A stretch of 24,468 bases of DNA from Flavobacteriales bacterium UBA7519 (GCA_002476905.1 DLND01000121.1:1-24468), one strand, 5' to 3'; positions 6,737 through 15,176 are shown, counted from the stretch's first letter. The notes: generated from the sequence alone by a model not told the origin. Program-made: numbers and translations.

Positions 6737-7765
6737 ATGATTGAACTAGAGAACGTTTCCAAACGTTTTACAACTAAAAACAAAACCATCCAAGCCTTGT
6801 CCAATGTTTCTCTGAGTGTAGAAAAAGGGGAAATCTTTGGCGTGATTGGAACTTCTGGTGCCGGAAAAAGTACATTGATCCGTTGCGTGAACCTTCTGGA
6901 AAAACCAAATGAGGGAAAAGTAATTGTCGACAATATAGAATTGACAAAATTATCCGAATCTCAACTAACTCTAGAACGCAGAAAGATTGCCATGATTTTC
7001 CAGCATTTTAATTTGTTGTCGTCAAGAACTGTTTTTGACAATGTGGCTTTTCCATTAGAATTGGAAGGGAAATCGAAATCGGAAATCAAGGAAAAAGTGG
7101 ATTCGCTTTTGGAATTGGTTGGACTGAAAGACAAGGCAAAAGATTATCCAGCAAATCTTTCCGGCGGACAAAAACAGCGAGTTGCGATTGCAAGAGCTTT
7201 GGCAAATGATCCAAAAGTTTTGTTGTGCGACGAAGCGACGAGCGCACTAGACCCAGCAACTACAAAATCGATTTTACAACTTCTGAAATCTATTAATCAA
7301 AAACTGAATCTCACGATTCTTCTCATCACACACGAGATGGAAGTGATTAAAAGCATTTGTGATAAAGTGGCTGTGATTGATAATGGCGAATTAGTAGAAC
7401 AAGGAAAAGTAGAGCAGATTTTCATTCATCCGGAAAAAGAAATTACGAAAGGTTTTGTCCAAGCTTCTCTGAATGTAGAATTGCCCTTGATTTATCAAAA
7501 TTCTATCCGTAAAATCGCCAGCGAAAATGATTATCCTTTGGTTAAAATTTTGGTTGGAGGCAATGATGAGCAGAGTTTTGTGATTCTTAATCTTTTTGAA
7601 AAATTTCAGGTTAAAGCTAAGATTATCAGTGCTCAATTAGAATATGTTGGTCACTTAAACTTTGGTGTTTTGATTTTGGAACTGCAGGGAAAAAACATCA
7701 ATGAAGCTTTGGCTTATTTGGAAAATGAATATACAAACACAGAAATTTTAGGTTATGTCGGATAG
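6737..7765 (+). CDS. metN: Methionine ABC transporter ATP-binding protein MetN
   Basis: ATPase of the D/L-methionine importer; it works as a dimer under MetI at the inner membrane. Visible motifs are Walker A GTSGAGKST (38-46), Q-loop Gln89 (MIFQHFN), signature LSGGQKQR (141-148), Walker B VLLCDEATSALD with Asp165-Glu166, and H-loop His199 (ITHEM). The C-terminal ~80 residues fit the regulatory NIL (ACT-like) domain that binds methionine and inhibits transport. The length of 342 is typical. The ATG at 6737 is chosen because an ATG ten bases earlier is out of frame and stops at once. The end overlaps metI by 11 bases. Confidence 0.94.
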   Translation: MIELENVSKRFTTKNKTIQALSNVSLSVEKGEIFGVIGTSGAGKSTLIRCVNLLEKPNEGKVIVDNIELTKLSESQLTLERRKIAMIFQHFNLLSSRTVFDNVAFPLELEGKSKSEIKEKVDSLLELVGLKDKAKDYPANLSGGQKQRVAIARALANDPKVLLCDEATSALDPATTKSILQLLKSINQKLNLTILLITHEMEVIKSICDKVAVIDNGELVEQGKVEQIFIHPEKEITKGFVQASLNVELPLIYQNSIRKIASENDYPLVKILVGGNDEQSFVILNLFEKFQVKAKIISAQLEYVGHLNFGVLILELQGKNINEALAYLENEYTNTEILGYVG

Positions 7766-8408
7766 TATCATTAATTTGTTATTCCAAGGGACAATTGAGA
7801 CAATTGTAATGACTTTGGTTTCAGGATTTTTCGGATTTGTTTTAGGATTACCGACGGGGATTTTCCTTTTCCTCACAAGAAAAGGCCAATTATTGGAAAA
7901 TAAGATATCACACCAAATCGTATCAATTATAGTCAATATTTTCCGTTCGATTCCGTTTATCATTCTCATTGTCTGGATGATACCTTTCACAAGAACTATT
8001 GTAGGAACATCGATTGGCGTTTCTGCAGCATTGGTTCCTCTGAGTGTGGGTTCTGCTCCATTCATTGCGAGATTGGTAGAAAACAGCCTGTTGGAAATAC
8101 CGTCAGGATTGATAGAAGCAGCGAGAGCAATGGGCGCAAAACCGCTTCAAATCATCCGAAAAGTCCTTTTACCTGAAGCTTTACCCTCACTAATCAACAA
8201 CGTAAGTATTACATTAATTACATTGGTTGGATATTCTGCAATGGGCGGCGCAGTTGGCGCAGGCGGATTGGGACAAGTTGGTTATCAGTACGGATACATC
8301 GGATATGATTTTGCGGTAATGAATTCAGTTTTGATTTTATTAATTGTACTGGTTTTCATAATCCAGATTACTGGAGACTTTCTTTCAAAAAAATTCAATC
8401 ATAGATAA
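7755..8408 (+). CDS. metI: Methionine ABC transporter permease MetI
   Basis: Inner-membrane permease of 217 residues with about five hydrophobic segments. The cytoplasmic coupling loop is visible as EAARAMGAKPLQIIRKVLLP, the standard EAA motif of BPD-type permeases. A glycine-rich stretch (GYSAMGGAVGAGGLGQVGYQYGY, interior part conserved in MetI) follows. The length matches E. coli MetI. The start overlaps metN by 11 bases, and metQ follows after a 102-base gap that shows no clear terminator. Confidence 0.94.
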   Translation: MSDSIINLLFQGTIETIVMTLVSGFFGFVLGLPTGIFLFLTRKGQLLENKISHQIVSIIVNIFRSIPFIILIVWMIPFTRTIVGTSIGVSAALVPLSVGSAPFIARLVENSLLEIPSGLIEAARAMGAKPLQIIRKVLLPEALPSLINNVSITLITLVGYSAMGGAVGAGGLGQVGYQYGYIGYDFAVMNSVLILLIVLVFIIQITGDFLSKKFNHR

Positions 8409-8510
8409 AATTCTTAGGGTTGATCGTTTTTAGTTGTCAGTTGATAGACTAAAATCAAACGTCTTAAAAATATAAAATACAACATTATATCATTTAAAAT
8501 ACTTACAAGT

Positions 8511-9311
8511 ATGAAACACAAAATATTTGCTTTAGCATTGGCTATTATCACTTTATCAGCCTGCAATAAAAAAGAATCGAATCCGAATGTTTTAAGAGTC
8601 GGAATTGCAACTGGACCAGAACAAAATCTTGCCGAAGCTGCGAAAAAAGTAGCGAAAGAAAAATATGGTTTGGATGTAGAATTGGTAAGTTTCAATGATT
8701 ATGTTGTTCCCAACGAAGCCTTGAATCAAGGTGATGTTGATATTAATGTTTTTCAACATTTACCATATCTTGAAGAGCAATCAAAACAGCGAGGTTACAA
8801 ATTAGCAGTTGTGGGAAAAACTTTTGTATTCCCTATTGTAGCTTATTCTAAAAAGATAAAATCAGTTTCCGAATTGCAACCCGGACAAACCATCGTGATT
8901 CCGAATGACCCAACCAATGGTGGACGTTCTTTATTATTATTACAAAAACAAGGTATTCTGAAATTGAAAGACGGCGTTGGTTTGTTGCCAAAAGTAACTG
9001 ATATCATCGCAAATCCGAAAAATCTGAAAATCTTAGAATTAGAAGCACCACAAATCCCAAGAGTTTTAGAAGATAAAGAAGTGGTTTTGGCCATTATCAA
9101 TAATAATTTTGCTGCTCAGGCCGGTCTTGACCCTGAAAAAGAAGGCTTGTTTTCTGAAGATAAAGATTCACCTTACGCCAATCTAATTGTTTCCAGAGAA
9201 GATAATAAGAATGATGAAAAAGTGAAAAAGTTTGTACAAGCATACCAATCTCCGGAAGTAGAAACTGCAGCGAAACAAACCTTCAAAGGAGGCGCTGTGA
9301 AAGCGTGGTAA
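8511..9311 (+). CDS. metQ: Methionine-binding lipoprotein MetQ (NlpA family)
   Basis: Substrate-binding protein of the importer, anchored by lipid. The signal peptide ends in lipobox LSAC with the lipidated Cys18. The mature part has family features: RVGIATGPEQNLAEAAKKVA near the start, DVDINVFQHLPYLEEQ, and NDPTNGGRSLLLLQKQG. The C-terminus ends FKGGAVKAW, close to the NlpA-family ending. At 266 residues the length is normal. Substrate is inferred as methionine from the NIL-bearing MetN partner; related NlpA proteins can bind other sulfur amino acids or dipeptides. This matters here because the operon leader codes for Cys. Confidence 0.93.
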   Translation: MKHKIFALALAIITLSACNKKESNPNVLRVGIATGPEQNLAEAAKKVAKEKYGLDVELVSFNDYVVPNEALNQGDVDINVFQHLPYLEEQSKQRGYKLAVVGKTFVFPIVAYSKKIKSVSELQPGQTIVIPNDPTNGGRSLLLLQKQGILKLKDGVGLLPKVTDIIANPKNLKILELEAPQIPRVLEDKEVVLAIINNNFAAQAGLDPEKEGLFSEDKDSPYANLIVSREDNKNDEKVKKFVQAYQSPEVETAAKQTFKGGAVKAW

Positions 9312-9337
9312 AACTTCTATTCTATATCTAATTTTGA

Positions 9338-9367
9338 TTGACAAATCTTTTGGTTTGTCAATTTTTT
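9338..9367 (+). terminator. Terminator after metQ
   Basis: The stem TTGACAAA (9338-9345) with TTTGTCAA (9354-9361) has an 8-base loop and is followed by TTTTTT. It closes the metNIQ operon against the convergent gene that ends at 9366. Confidence 0.88.
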
Positions 9368-9875
9368 ATTCCAGATATATCAATTGATTTTCATCCACTT
9401 CCTCATCCACAGACTTTATGAGAACCGCATTTTCCGTCCTCTTCTGCAATTCCTCGATGAAAAAACTGCTTTCAAAAAACTGACGATGAACGCCCGGAAT
9501 CAGACTCATAAAATAATCCATTCCGACTCTGTTATTATGCAAATCCATTTTAGTTTCCAAAGGTTTGTTGGGAAAAAGATCTTCGTGCATATTGGTAAGT
9601 TTTTCACACCATTTCAATGATTTTTCTGGCGAAGATACTTTGCAGAAATACATCATAATCAAACAACACCAATATGAATGTCGGAAAGCATTTCCTTTGC
9701 CATTATTAGAATTGGTTTCTGGATATAACTCTTTTGCCTTAGCAAAGGCTCTGAAGCTTGCGTAAGTGTATAAAATGGCGAACAAAGGATGCATCAATCC
9801 AATAGAAAAAACTTTAAACAGTTTTCCAAAGGTTAATGATTTGAGCGTTCTGAAAAATATACCTATAAATCTCAT
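9366..9875 (-). CDS. DUF6973-like protein
   Basis: About 169 residues, function unknown. The ATG at 9875 is preferred to a TTG one codon upstream. The N-terminal ~45 residues are hydrophobic and basic and may associate with the membrane. The recognisable parts are GKGNAFRHSYWCCLIMM and ETKMDLHNNRVG, two blocks with conserved His, Asp and Asn that recur in DUF6973-type proteins and could form a metal or catalytic site; the assignment is from recollection. The end is convergent with metQ. An intrinsic terminator in the same direction ends four bases before the start codon, so expression probably depends on read-through from accD or on a promoter I did not find. Confidence 0.7.
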   Translation of the reverse strand: MRFIGIFFRTLKSLTFGKLFKVFSIGLMHPLFAILYTYASFRAFAKAKELYPETNSNNGKGNAFRHSYWCCLIMMYFCKVSSPEKSLKWCEKLTNMHEDLFPNKPLETKMDLHNNRVGMDYFMSLIPGVHRQFFESSFFIEELQKRTENAVLIKSVDEEVDENQLIYLE

Positions 9876-9878
9876 CAA

Positions 9879-9906
9879 TAAAAAACTCTCCCAAATTTGA
9901 GAGAGT
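9879..9906 (-). terminator. Terminator after accD, abutting the next gene
   Basis: On the minus strand ACTCTC pairs with GAGAGT (9901-9906 with 9885-9890), with three further pairs after a mismatch, and a TTTTTTAT tail follows. The tail ends next to the start codon of the DUF6973-like gene. Confidence 0.7.
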
Positions 9907-9927
9907 GAATTTTGTATTTAAGTTTAA

Positions 9928-10785
9928 TTAATGATACTCGTGTACCAATAGTTTTACGATTCTTGAAATCGACTCTTTGATTTCTGTCCTTTTCACGATG
10001 AAATCAACAAAACCTTTTTCCTGCAAGAATTCTGAAGTCTGGAAACCTTCTGGCAAATCTTTACCAATTGTCTCACGTATAACTCTAGGTCCTGCAAACC
10101 CAATCAAAGCGCTTGGTTCTGCAATAATCACATCAGCTGTCATTGCAAAAGAAGCCGTGATTCCACCAAAAGTTGGATCTGTCAAATAAGCGATGTAAGG
10201 CAATCCCGCATCAGAAAGCTGAACCAACTTAGCTTGAACTTTTGCCAATTGCATTAATGAATAAGCCGCTTCCTGCATTCTCGCTCCACCAGACTGGCAG
10301 ATAATCATATAAGGCAACTTATGTTTGATACAATAATCGATGGCTCTTCTGATTTTTTCTCCCATTACAGAGCCCAAAGAACCTCCGATAAAAGCAAAAT
10401 CCATACAAGAAACCACCATTTCTACACCGTTTACTTTTCCGGTTGCATTTCTGATAGAGTCTGTCAGTTTTGTTTTTGATTTTACTTCTTTCAGACGGTC
10501 TGTATAAGATTTTGTATCCTTGAATTTAAGAATATCAACACTTTCCACATCCGCATCCAATTCCTTGAATTTGTGGTCGTCAAAAAGCATATCGAAATAT
10601 TCTCTACTTCCGATTCTTACGTGGAAACCATCTTCCGGAGATACAAAATTATTAGCTTTAAGTTCTTCAGCTTCTATAATTTTTCCTGTAGGCGTTTTGT
10701 GCCAAAGTCCTTTTGGAACATCTTTTTTGTCCTGTGTAGAAGTGGTAATGTTTTGGGTTTTTCTTTTAAACCAATCAAATGCCAT
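9928..10785 (-). CDS. accD: Acetyl-CoA carboxylase carboxyltransferase subunit beta, zinc-ribbon cysteines absent
   Basis: Beta half of the carboxyltransferase that makes malonyl-CoA for fatty acid synthesis; it pairs with AccA, which is not in the window. The carboxylase fold is clear: [37 protein letters not shown], and [14 protein letters not shown]. The length of 285 is slightly short of typical ~300. In E. coli AccD an N-terminal four-Cys zinc ribbon follows a GVW motif. Here that region reads [11 protein letters not shown] and later [13 protein letters not shown], so all four ligands are replaced. I recall the same loss in other flavobacterial AccD proteins, so it is probably lineage-wide and not decay. 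Confidence 0.94.
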   Translation of the reverse strand: MAFDWFKRKTQNITTSTQDKKDVPKGLWHKTPTGKIIEAEELKANNFVSPEDGFHVRIGSREYFDMLFDDHKFKELDADVESVDILKFKDTKSYTDRLKEVKSKTKLTDSIRNATGKVNGVEMVVSCMDFAFIGGSLGSVMGEKIRRAIDYCIKHKLPYMIICQSGGARMQEAAYSLMQLAKVQAKLVQLSDAGLPYIAYLTDPTFGGITASFAMTADVIIAEPSALIGFAGPRVIRETIGKDLPEGFQTSEFLQEKGFVDFIVKRTEIKESISRIVKLLVHEYH

Positions 10786-10804
10786 AAATCTATAATTGAT
10801 GAAT

Positions 10805-10853
10805 GATAAATGATAAATGATGAAAGAAAATCAATCATCATTTACCATTTATA
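10805..10853 (-). terminator. Long imperfect inverted repeat between fbaA and accD
   Basis: The arms 10805-10823 and 10835-10853 (about 19 bp, two non-Watson-Crick positions) are separated by 11 bases. The left arm contains tandem ATGATAA-type repeats. It lies just after the fbaA stop on the same strand, so it probably ends or attenuates the fbaA transcript. No good T-tract follows on the minus strand, so mRNA 3'-end stabilisation is an alternative. Confidence 0.5.
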
Positions 10854-10862
10854 AATTATTTA

Positions 10863-11930
10863 TTAAAGTGTATTGATATTGTTCAGGTCTTCGAAAGCCT
10901 GAGTCAATCTCTTGATAAACGTTTCCTCTCCTTTTCTTATCCAGACTCTTGGGTCGTAGAATTTCTTGTTTGGAGCATCTGCGCCAGTTGGATTTCCGAT
11001 TTGATGTCTCAGATAGTCAATCTTTTCTATCATATAATCTCTAATTCCTTCTGTGTAACCGAATTGTAAATCTGTATCGATGTTCATTTTTACAACACCG
11101 TAACTGATAGCTTCACGGATTTCCATCAACGTAGAACCTGATCCACCGTGGAATACGAAATTCACAGGCTTGTCTCCCGTTCCGAATTTTTGCTGAACAA
11201 ATTTTTGAGAATTGTCAAGAATTTTTGGAGTCAATTTTACGTTTCCTGGTTTGTAAACACCGTGTACGTTTCCGAAAGCCGCTGCGATTGTGAAATTGTC
11301 AGACACTTTTTTAAGGATTTCGTAAGCGTATGCTACTTCTTCTGGCTGCGTGTAAAGCTTTGAGCTATCCACATCAGAGTTGTCAACACCATCTTCTTCA
11401 CCTCCAGTTACTCCCAATTCGATTTCAAGAGTCATTCCCATTTTGTTCATTCTCTCGAAGTATTTTGCGGAAACTTCTAGGTTTTCTTCAATTGGTTCTT
11501 CTGAGAAATCTAACATATGAGAAGAGTAAAGAGACTTTCCGTTTTGCTTGTAAAATTCTTCACTTGCATCCAAAAGTCCATCAACCCAAGGTAATAATTT
11601 CTTAGCACAATGGTCAGTGTGAAGGATAACAGTAGCTCCATAAGCTTCTGCCAAAGTGTGGATATGTTTTGCACCAGCAACAGCTCCAAGAACTGCAGCT
11701 TTTTGTCCGTCGTTACTCAATCCTTTTCCAGCATTGAAGATAGACCCTCCGTTTGAAAACTGGATAATTACTGGAGCATTAAGTTTTGCAGCAGTTTCTA
11801 ACGTTGCGTTGATATTACTAGAACCAATCACATTAGCTGCCGGAAGTGCAAATTGCTTCTCTTTGGCATAATCAAATATCTCTGTTACTAAAGAACCAGT
11901 GGCAACTCCTGCCGGAAATTTTCTGCTCAT
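10863..11930 (-). CDS. fbaA: Class II fructose-bisphosphate aldolase
   Basis: Zinc-dependent glycolytic/gluconeogenic enzyme that interconverts fructose 1,6-bisphosphate with dihydroxyacetone phosphate and glyceraldehyde 3-phosphate. At 355 residues it is of the E. coli FbaA (long class IIA) type. Expected residues are Asp106-His107 in ILHTDHCAKK, Glu171 in LEIELGVTGGEEDGVDN, His223 in GNVHGVYKPGNVKL and His261 in FHGGSGST, all offset by three from E. coli numbering. The ATG gives the MSRKFPAGVATG opening. Upstream, TAATTTCG on the minus strand (11978-11971) is one base off the -7 consensus and may be its promoter. Confidence 0.97.
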   Translation of the reverse strand: MSRKFPAGVATGSLVTEIFDYAKEKQFALPAANVIGSSNINATLETAAKLNAPVIIQFSNGGSIFNAGKGLSNDGQKAAVLGAVAGAKHIHTLAEAYGATVILHTDHCAKKLLPWVDGLLDASEEFYKQNGKSLYSSHMLDFSEEPIEENLEVSAKYFERMNKMGMTLEIELGVTGGEEDGVDNSDVDSSKLYTQPEEVAYAYEILKKVSDNFTIAAAFGNVHGVYKPGNVKLTPKILDNSQKFVQQKFGTGDKPVNFVFHGGSGSTLMEIREAISYGVVKMNIDTDLQFGYTEGIRDYMIEKIDYLRHQIGNPTGADAPNKKFYDPRVWIRKGEETFIKRLTQAFEDLNNINTL

Positions 11931-12035
11931 TTTTATTATATTTTTTAAGATTTTTTAGACTGTAAACTTACGAAATTATTAACAATTCAAATTTCATTTT
12001 TACAAATCCTATGTTGTAGATAATATTTTTTGTTT

Positions 12036-12908
12036 TTAATTCCGTTTATCATTTCCCCAAAGCAGTTTTTGACGAATCGTTTCGTAGAAACTGAATTTTT
12101 TTGGTTTGATGAGAAATAAGGAAAATTCAGCTTTTTCAATTATAACTTCACTGCCAACATCCATATGATAAAGTCTCGAATCCAAAGCCAAAGTATATTG
12201 CGGAACACGGCTTTTGACGGTCAATTTTATCTTCGAATCGTCTTTTACTATGAGCGGACGAACATTCAAATTATGAGGTGCAATTGGTGAAATTGCAAAA
12301 TTGTCATTACTTGGAGAAATAATCGGTCCTCCACAACTTAAAGAATAAGCTGTTGAACCTGTTGGTGTGGAAACGATCAATCCATCGCCCCAGAAAACAT
12401 TCAGGAATTCATCATTAATATAAGACTCCACCGTAATCATCGATGTTGTTTCTTTTCTGGAAAGGCTGACATCATTTAAGGCAAAAGGAAAATCAATTTG
12501 AGAATTATCGTCTGTTGTAATTTTTATGACGGAACGTTCGCTGATATTATAATTTTTGTCAAGAATAATCGAATCTAACTCATCAAAGATTTGGTCTTTT
12601 CGGAAATTCGCCAAAAATCCTAATCGCCCTGTATTCACCCCAATAATCGGAATCTCAAGGTCTTGAATAAAGGTCAACGCATTCAGAATTGTTCCATCAC
12701 CTCCAAAACTAAAGACGATAGTCACATTTTTACTTTTAAGTTCTTCTTTTCCGGAAAATGTATCAAATTCTTTGGAAAAATTCAGATTCTCCGCCATTTC
12801 TGCGTGAAGAACAACCGCTACTTCTCGCAGCGCCAATTCTGAGATGAATCGGTTGAGATACAAAAATGTATCGAGGTCTTTTTTTTGAGAATAGATAGCT
12901 GCCTTCAT
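12036..12908 (-). CDS. nadK: NAD kinase
   Basis: Phosphorylates NAD to NADP using ATP. Signature motifs are FGGDGTILNA (residues 68-77, with the GGDG loop), GVNTGRLGFLANF, ALNDVSLSRKETTSM (NDV/E segment) and TPTGSTAYSLSCGGPI. The length of 290 residues is typical. I chose the ATG at 12908; a TTG one codon upstream directly adjoins the stop of the CBS-domain gene. The two genes are effectively continuous, so they form an operon with coupled translation. Confidence 0.96.
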   Translation of the reverse strand: MKAAIYSQKKDLDTFLYLNRFISELALREVAVVLHAEMAENLNFSKEFDTFSGKEELKSKNVTIVFSFGGDGTILNALTFIQDLEIPIIGVNTGRLGFLANFRKDQIFDELDSIILDKNYNISERSVIKITTDDNSQIDFPFALNDVSLSRKETTSMITVESYINDEFLNVFWGDGLIVSTPTGSTAYSLSCGGPIISPSNDNFAISPIAPHNLNVRPLIVKDDSKIKLTVKSRVPQYTLALDSRLYHMDVGSEVIIEKAEFSLFLIKPKKFSFYETIRQKLLWGNDKRN

Positions 12909-12911
12909 CAA

Positions 12912-13565
12912 TTATATTTCTAAAAATTTCTGGAAAAACCCAAAACGGTCTTTCAACAGTTCTTCTTTCTCGTCATCATAATGTTTATGCACCACCAGAT
13001 AACCGTAACGTTCAAAAGTCTCATCGATAGAACTTAAATTTTCATTACTGATTTTGAGGGTAATTTCCACACTGTCATCTTTTATGGCATTGATGAAAGT
13101 TCCATAGATTTTGCCATTATTACTTTCTACAATCTGAGAAATCTCTGTCATAGAATAATGTAATCCCGTTGTTTGAATCGTCAAAATCGCTCCATTCTCC
13201 GAAAACAAAGGATATTTGGAAAACTCATTGAAGATATCGTCACAAGAGATGTAACCCAAATATTTTTCATCTTTGGAAATTACAGGAACTACATTCGCAT
13301 TGAAAGTGTGGAAAAGCTTGATGCTGTCCAACAAGCTGCTGTCTTCCATAATCGCAAAACGCTCGTAATGAATGTTAAGCGAATCCAGATTGCCTTCCGG
13401 ACTATCTTCCAAAAATGGTTGACTCAATCCACCGAGAAAAATGCCTTTGCTTACAATGAAAACGTGGGAATATCCAAATTCCTTAGCAACCTCAGAAGCC
13501 TCTTCTATAGAATCTCTGACGCCGAAAGCGGGATAGTCTTTGGAAATGTAATCTTTGATAAACAT
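12912..13565 (-). CDS. CBS-domain protein with ACT-like C-terminus
   Basis: Cytoplasmic protein of 217 residues. Two CBS motifs cover about residues 1-120: ISKDYPAFGVRDSIEEASEV, then SSLLDSIKLFHTFNANVVPVISKDEKYLGYIS. The rest (ILTIQTTGLHYSMTEISQIVE, then VEITLKIS) has the pattern of an ACT domain, similar in plan to AcuB. CBS and ACT domains usually bind adenine nucleotides and amino acids, so a sensory role is likely, with ligand unknown. It is directly followed by nadK, which hints at a link to NADP supply or simply shared transcription. Confidence 0.82.
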   Translation of the reverse strand: MFIKDYISKDYPAFGVRDSIEEASEVAKEFGYSHVFIVSKGIFLGGLSQPFLEDSPEGNLDSLNIHYERFAIMEDSSLLDSIKLFHTFNANVVPVISKDEKYLGYISCDDIFNEFSKYPLFSENGAILTIQTTGLHYSMTEISQIVESNNGKIYGTFINAIKDDSVEITLKISNENLSSIDETFERYGYLVVHKHYDDEKEELLKDRFGFFQKFLEI

Positions 13566-13635
13566 TATGCTAATTTACAAAAATTACTTAGCCACAAAAG
13601 ATTTTAAAAATTTTTATGTTTTTTTACAACAACTA

Positions 13636-13667
13636 TTGCTTTATATAACAATAAAAATATACCTTTG
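13636..13667 (+). promoter_or_regulatory. Consensus promoter on the plus strand with no downstream plus gene
   Basis: TTG at 13636-13638 and TACCTTTG at 13660-13667 are separated by 21 bases, matching both Bacteroidota promoter boxes. The predicted start is near 13672. No plus-strand gene follows until 15285; a terminator lies about 35-70 bases on. Confidence 0.55.
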
Positions 13668-13672
13668 TAGCC

Positions 13673-13740
13673 TTTCATTTTTACTTTTTATTAGATTTAT
13701 TTCAAACTGCAGCACTTTTTGTGTTTGCAGTTTTTTTATT
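13673..13740 (+). ncRNA. Candidate ~65-nt small RNA
   Basis: The interval lies between the promoter at 13636-13667 and an intrinsic terminator, both on the plus strand. Both neighbouring genes are on the minus strand, so the transcript would be an independent unit. It has no ATG. The 5' part is U-rich and unstructured, and the 3' part is the terminator hairpin, the usual build of a trans-acting small RNA. I do not recognise its family. Confidence 0.4.
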
Positions 13741-13744
13741 TTTT
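13704..13744 (+). terminator. Intrinsic terminator of the candidate small RNA
   Basis: AAACTGCA (13704-13711) pairs with TGCAGTTT (13726-13733), with an inner CAC/GTG pairing and T loop. A run of seven T's, then ATTTTTT, follows on the plus strand. The minus-strand tail is not T-rich, so it is oriented for plus-strand transcription, although it also lies just beyond the trmH-family stop. Confidence 0.75.
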
Positions 13745-14281
13745 AATCCCAAGGTTCTTCGCAAATTCCCATATTACAACGCCGCCACAGACACTTACGT
13801 TCAGAGAATGTTTTGTTCCGAGTTGTGGGATTTCTAGAAAAGTATCAATATTCGGTAAAGCTTCATCACTAATTCCATCAACTTCATTACCTAGAATCAA
13901 GGCGTATTTTTTTTCTGAATTAATTTCAAAATCTGTTATCAGTTGGCTTGATGAAGTTTGTTCAATCCCGATAATTTCGAAGTTTTCTTTTTTAAGACTA
14001 TCGATAGCAACATTGATATCCTGCTCATAGATCCAATCCACACTTTCGGTTGCACCAAGCGCCGCTTTATGAATCTCACGATGAGGCGGCTGAGGCGTGA
14101 TGCCGCAAAGCACCACTTTTTCTATCAAAAAAGCATCGCCAGTTCTGAAAATAGCACCAACATTGTGCATACTTCTCACGCTATCCAAAATCACAACCAA
14201 AGGAATCTTTGCTGTTTTTTTGAAGGTTTCTACATCTATTCTTCCTAGCTCTTCTAATTTCAGTTTCTTTGTCAAAATCAA
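13736..14281 (-). CDS. TrmH-family (SpoU) RNA 2'-O-methyltransferase
   Basis: SPOUT-fold methyltransferase of 181 residues that uses S-adenosylmethionine to methylate a ribose in tRNA or rRNA. The three family motifs are present: SMHNVGAIFRTGDAF (motif 1), ALILGNEVDGISDEAL (motif 2) and EIPQLGTKHSLNVSVCGGV (motif 3). There is no separate L30e-like substrate-binding domain, so it is the short form. The start is TTG at 14281, because an in-frame stop lies just upstream. This TTG overlaps the bestrophin stop as TTGA, indicating coupled translation. The exact target nucleotide cannot be told from sequence. Confidence 0.92.
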   Translation of the reverse strand: MILTKKLKLEELGRIDVETFKKTAKIPLVVILDSVRSMHNVGAIFRTGDAFLIEKVVLCGITPQPPHREIHKAALGATESVDWIYEQDINVAIDSLKKENFEIIGIEQTSSSQLITDFEINSEKKYALILGNEVDGISDEALPNIDTFLEIPQLGTKHSLNVSVCGGVVIWEFAKNLGIKK

Positions 14282-15159
14282 GCTTTATTTAAAATTAAAT
14301 CGATATTTCTCTCTATATTTTGGGCGATAGATTCCATTGGGATATCATTTTCATCAGTATTGAACGGGTCTTCTATTTCTTCCGCAATCAGTTCCAGACT
14401 CATCAGAACATAATAAACGAACATCGTAATCGGAATCATAAAAAAACCGAGATTCACAACATTCGCAATAGGTAAAGCCAAAACATAGAAAACGATAAAC
14501 TTCTTGATAAATGATGAATAAGAGTATGGAATTGGCGTATTTTTAATTCTTTCACAACCTCCGCAAACGTCAAGAAAACCTGAAAGTTGTGTATCCAAAA
14601 CCAACATTTCTGTTTCAGAAATCTTGCCTTCTTTTTTCAACTGGAACAATTTTTTGGTCATTATAAAAACCAATTCTGCGGGTCCGTGATGTTTCAGTTC
14701 TTTTTTAAGGTCTGTAAAATCCTCATCCAAAAGCAACCTCGTCGATTCTTTGGAAAGATGCGTTGCCAGCAAATGAGGAAAAAGCTTAAGATAACGCGCA
14801 ATCTGAGTTTTGGTGTTAACATCTCTATCATCCAAGATACTACTTATTTTAACCATAAAATTCCGGCTGTCATTGACCAGTTTTCCCCATAGCTTTCGCC
14901 CTTCCCACCAACGGTCATAAGCAGTATTAGTCCTAAAAACCAAAAGCAAAGACAAAACAAATCCCAGCAAAGAATGAATCATTCCAATATTAATCACCGA
15001 AGATTTGGACGTCAAATGCAGATATTCTACTTCCAAATAATAGATGCCGTAAGAATAAGCTCCCACGAGTAGCATCGTTGGAAAAAGGATACTCAGCGTG
15101 TCACTTTTATGAAGACTGATGAGTATTTTGAGGAAATTTTTCGTGTTATAAGCGCGCAT
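14278..15159 (-). CDS. Bestrophin-family (UPF0187) channel protein
   Basis: Inner-membrane protein, about 293 residues from the chosen ATG at 15159, beginning MRAYNTKNFLKILISLHKSD. The family signature LVFRTNTAYDRWWEGRKLWGKLV is present, with four hydrophobic segments. Bacterial bestrophins form pentameric ion channels; characterised ones are cation-selective. A longer frame opens at 15228, but a perfect minus-strand -7 box at 15184-15177 lies inside that extension and predicts a start site about 13 bases before 15159. The shorter start is therefore preferred. It overlaps the trmH-family gene by four bases. Confidence 0.9.
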   Translation of the reverse strand: MRAYNTKNFLKILISLHKSDTLSILFPTMLLVGAYSYGIYYLEVEYLHLTSKSSVINIGMIHSLLGFVLSLLLVFRTNTAYDRWWEGRKLWGKLVNDSRNFMVKISSILDDRDVNTKTQIARYLKLFPHLLATHLSKESTRLLLDEDFTDLKKELKHHGPAELVFIMTKKLFQLKKEGKISETEMLVLDTQLSGFLDVCGGCERIKNTPIPYSYSSFIKKFIVFYVLALPIANVVNLGFFMIPITMFVYYVLMSLELIAEEIEDPFNTDENDIPMESIAQNIERNIDLILNKA

Positions 15160-15176
15160 AGAATGGCATTTGAGTG

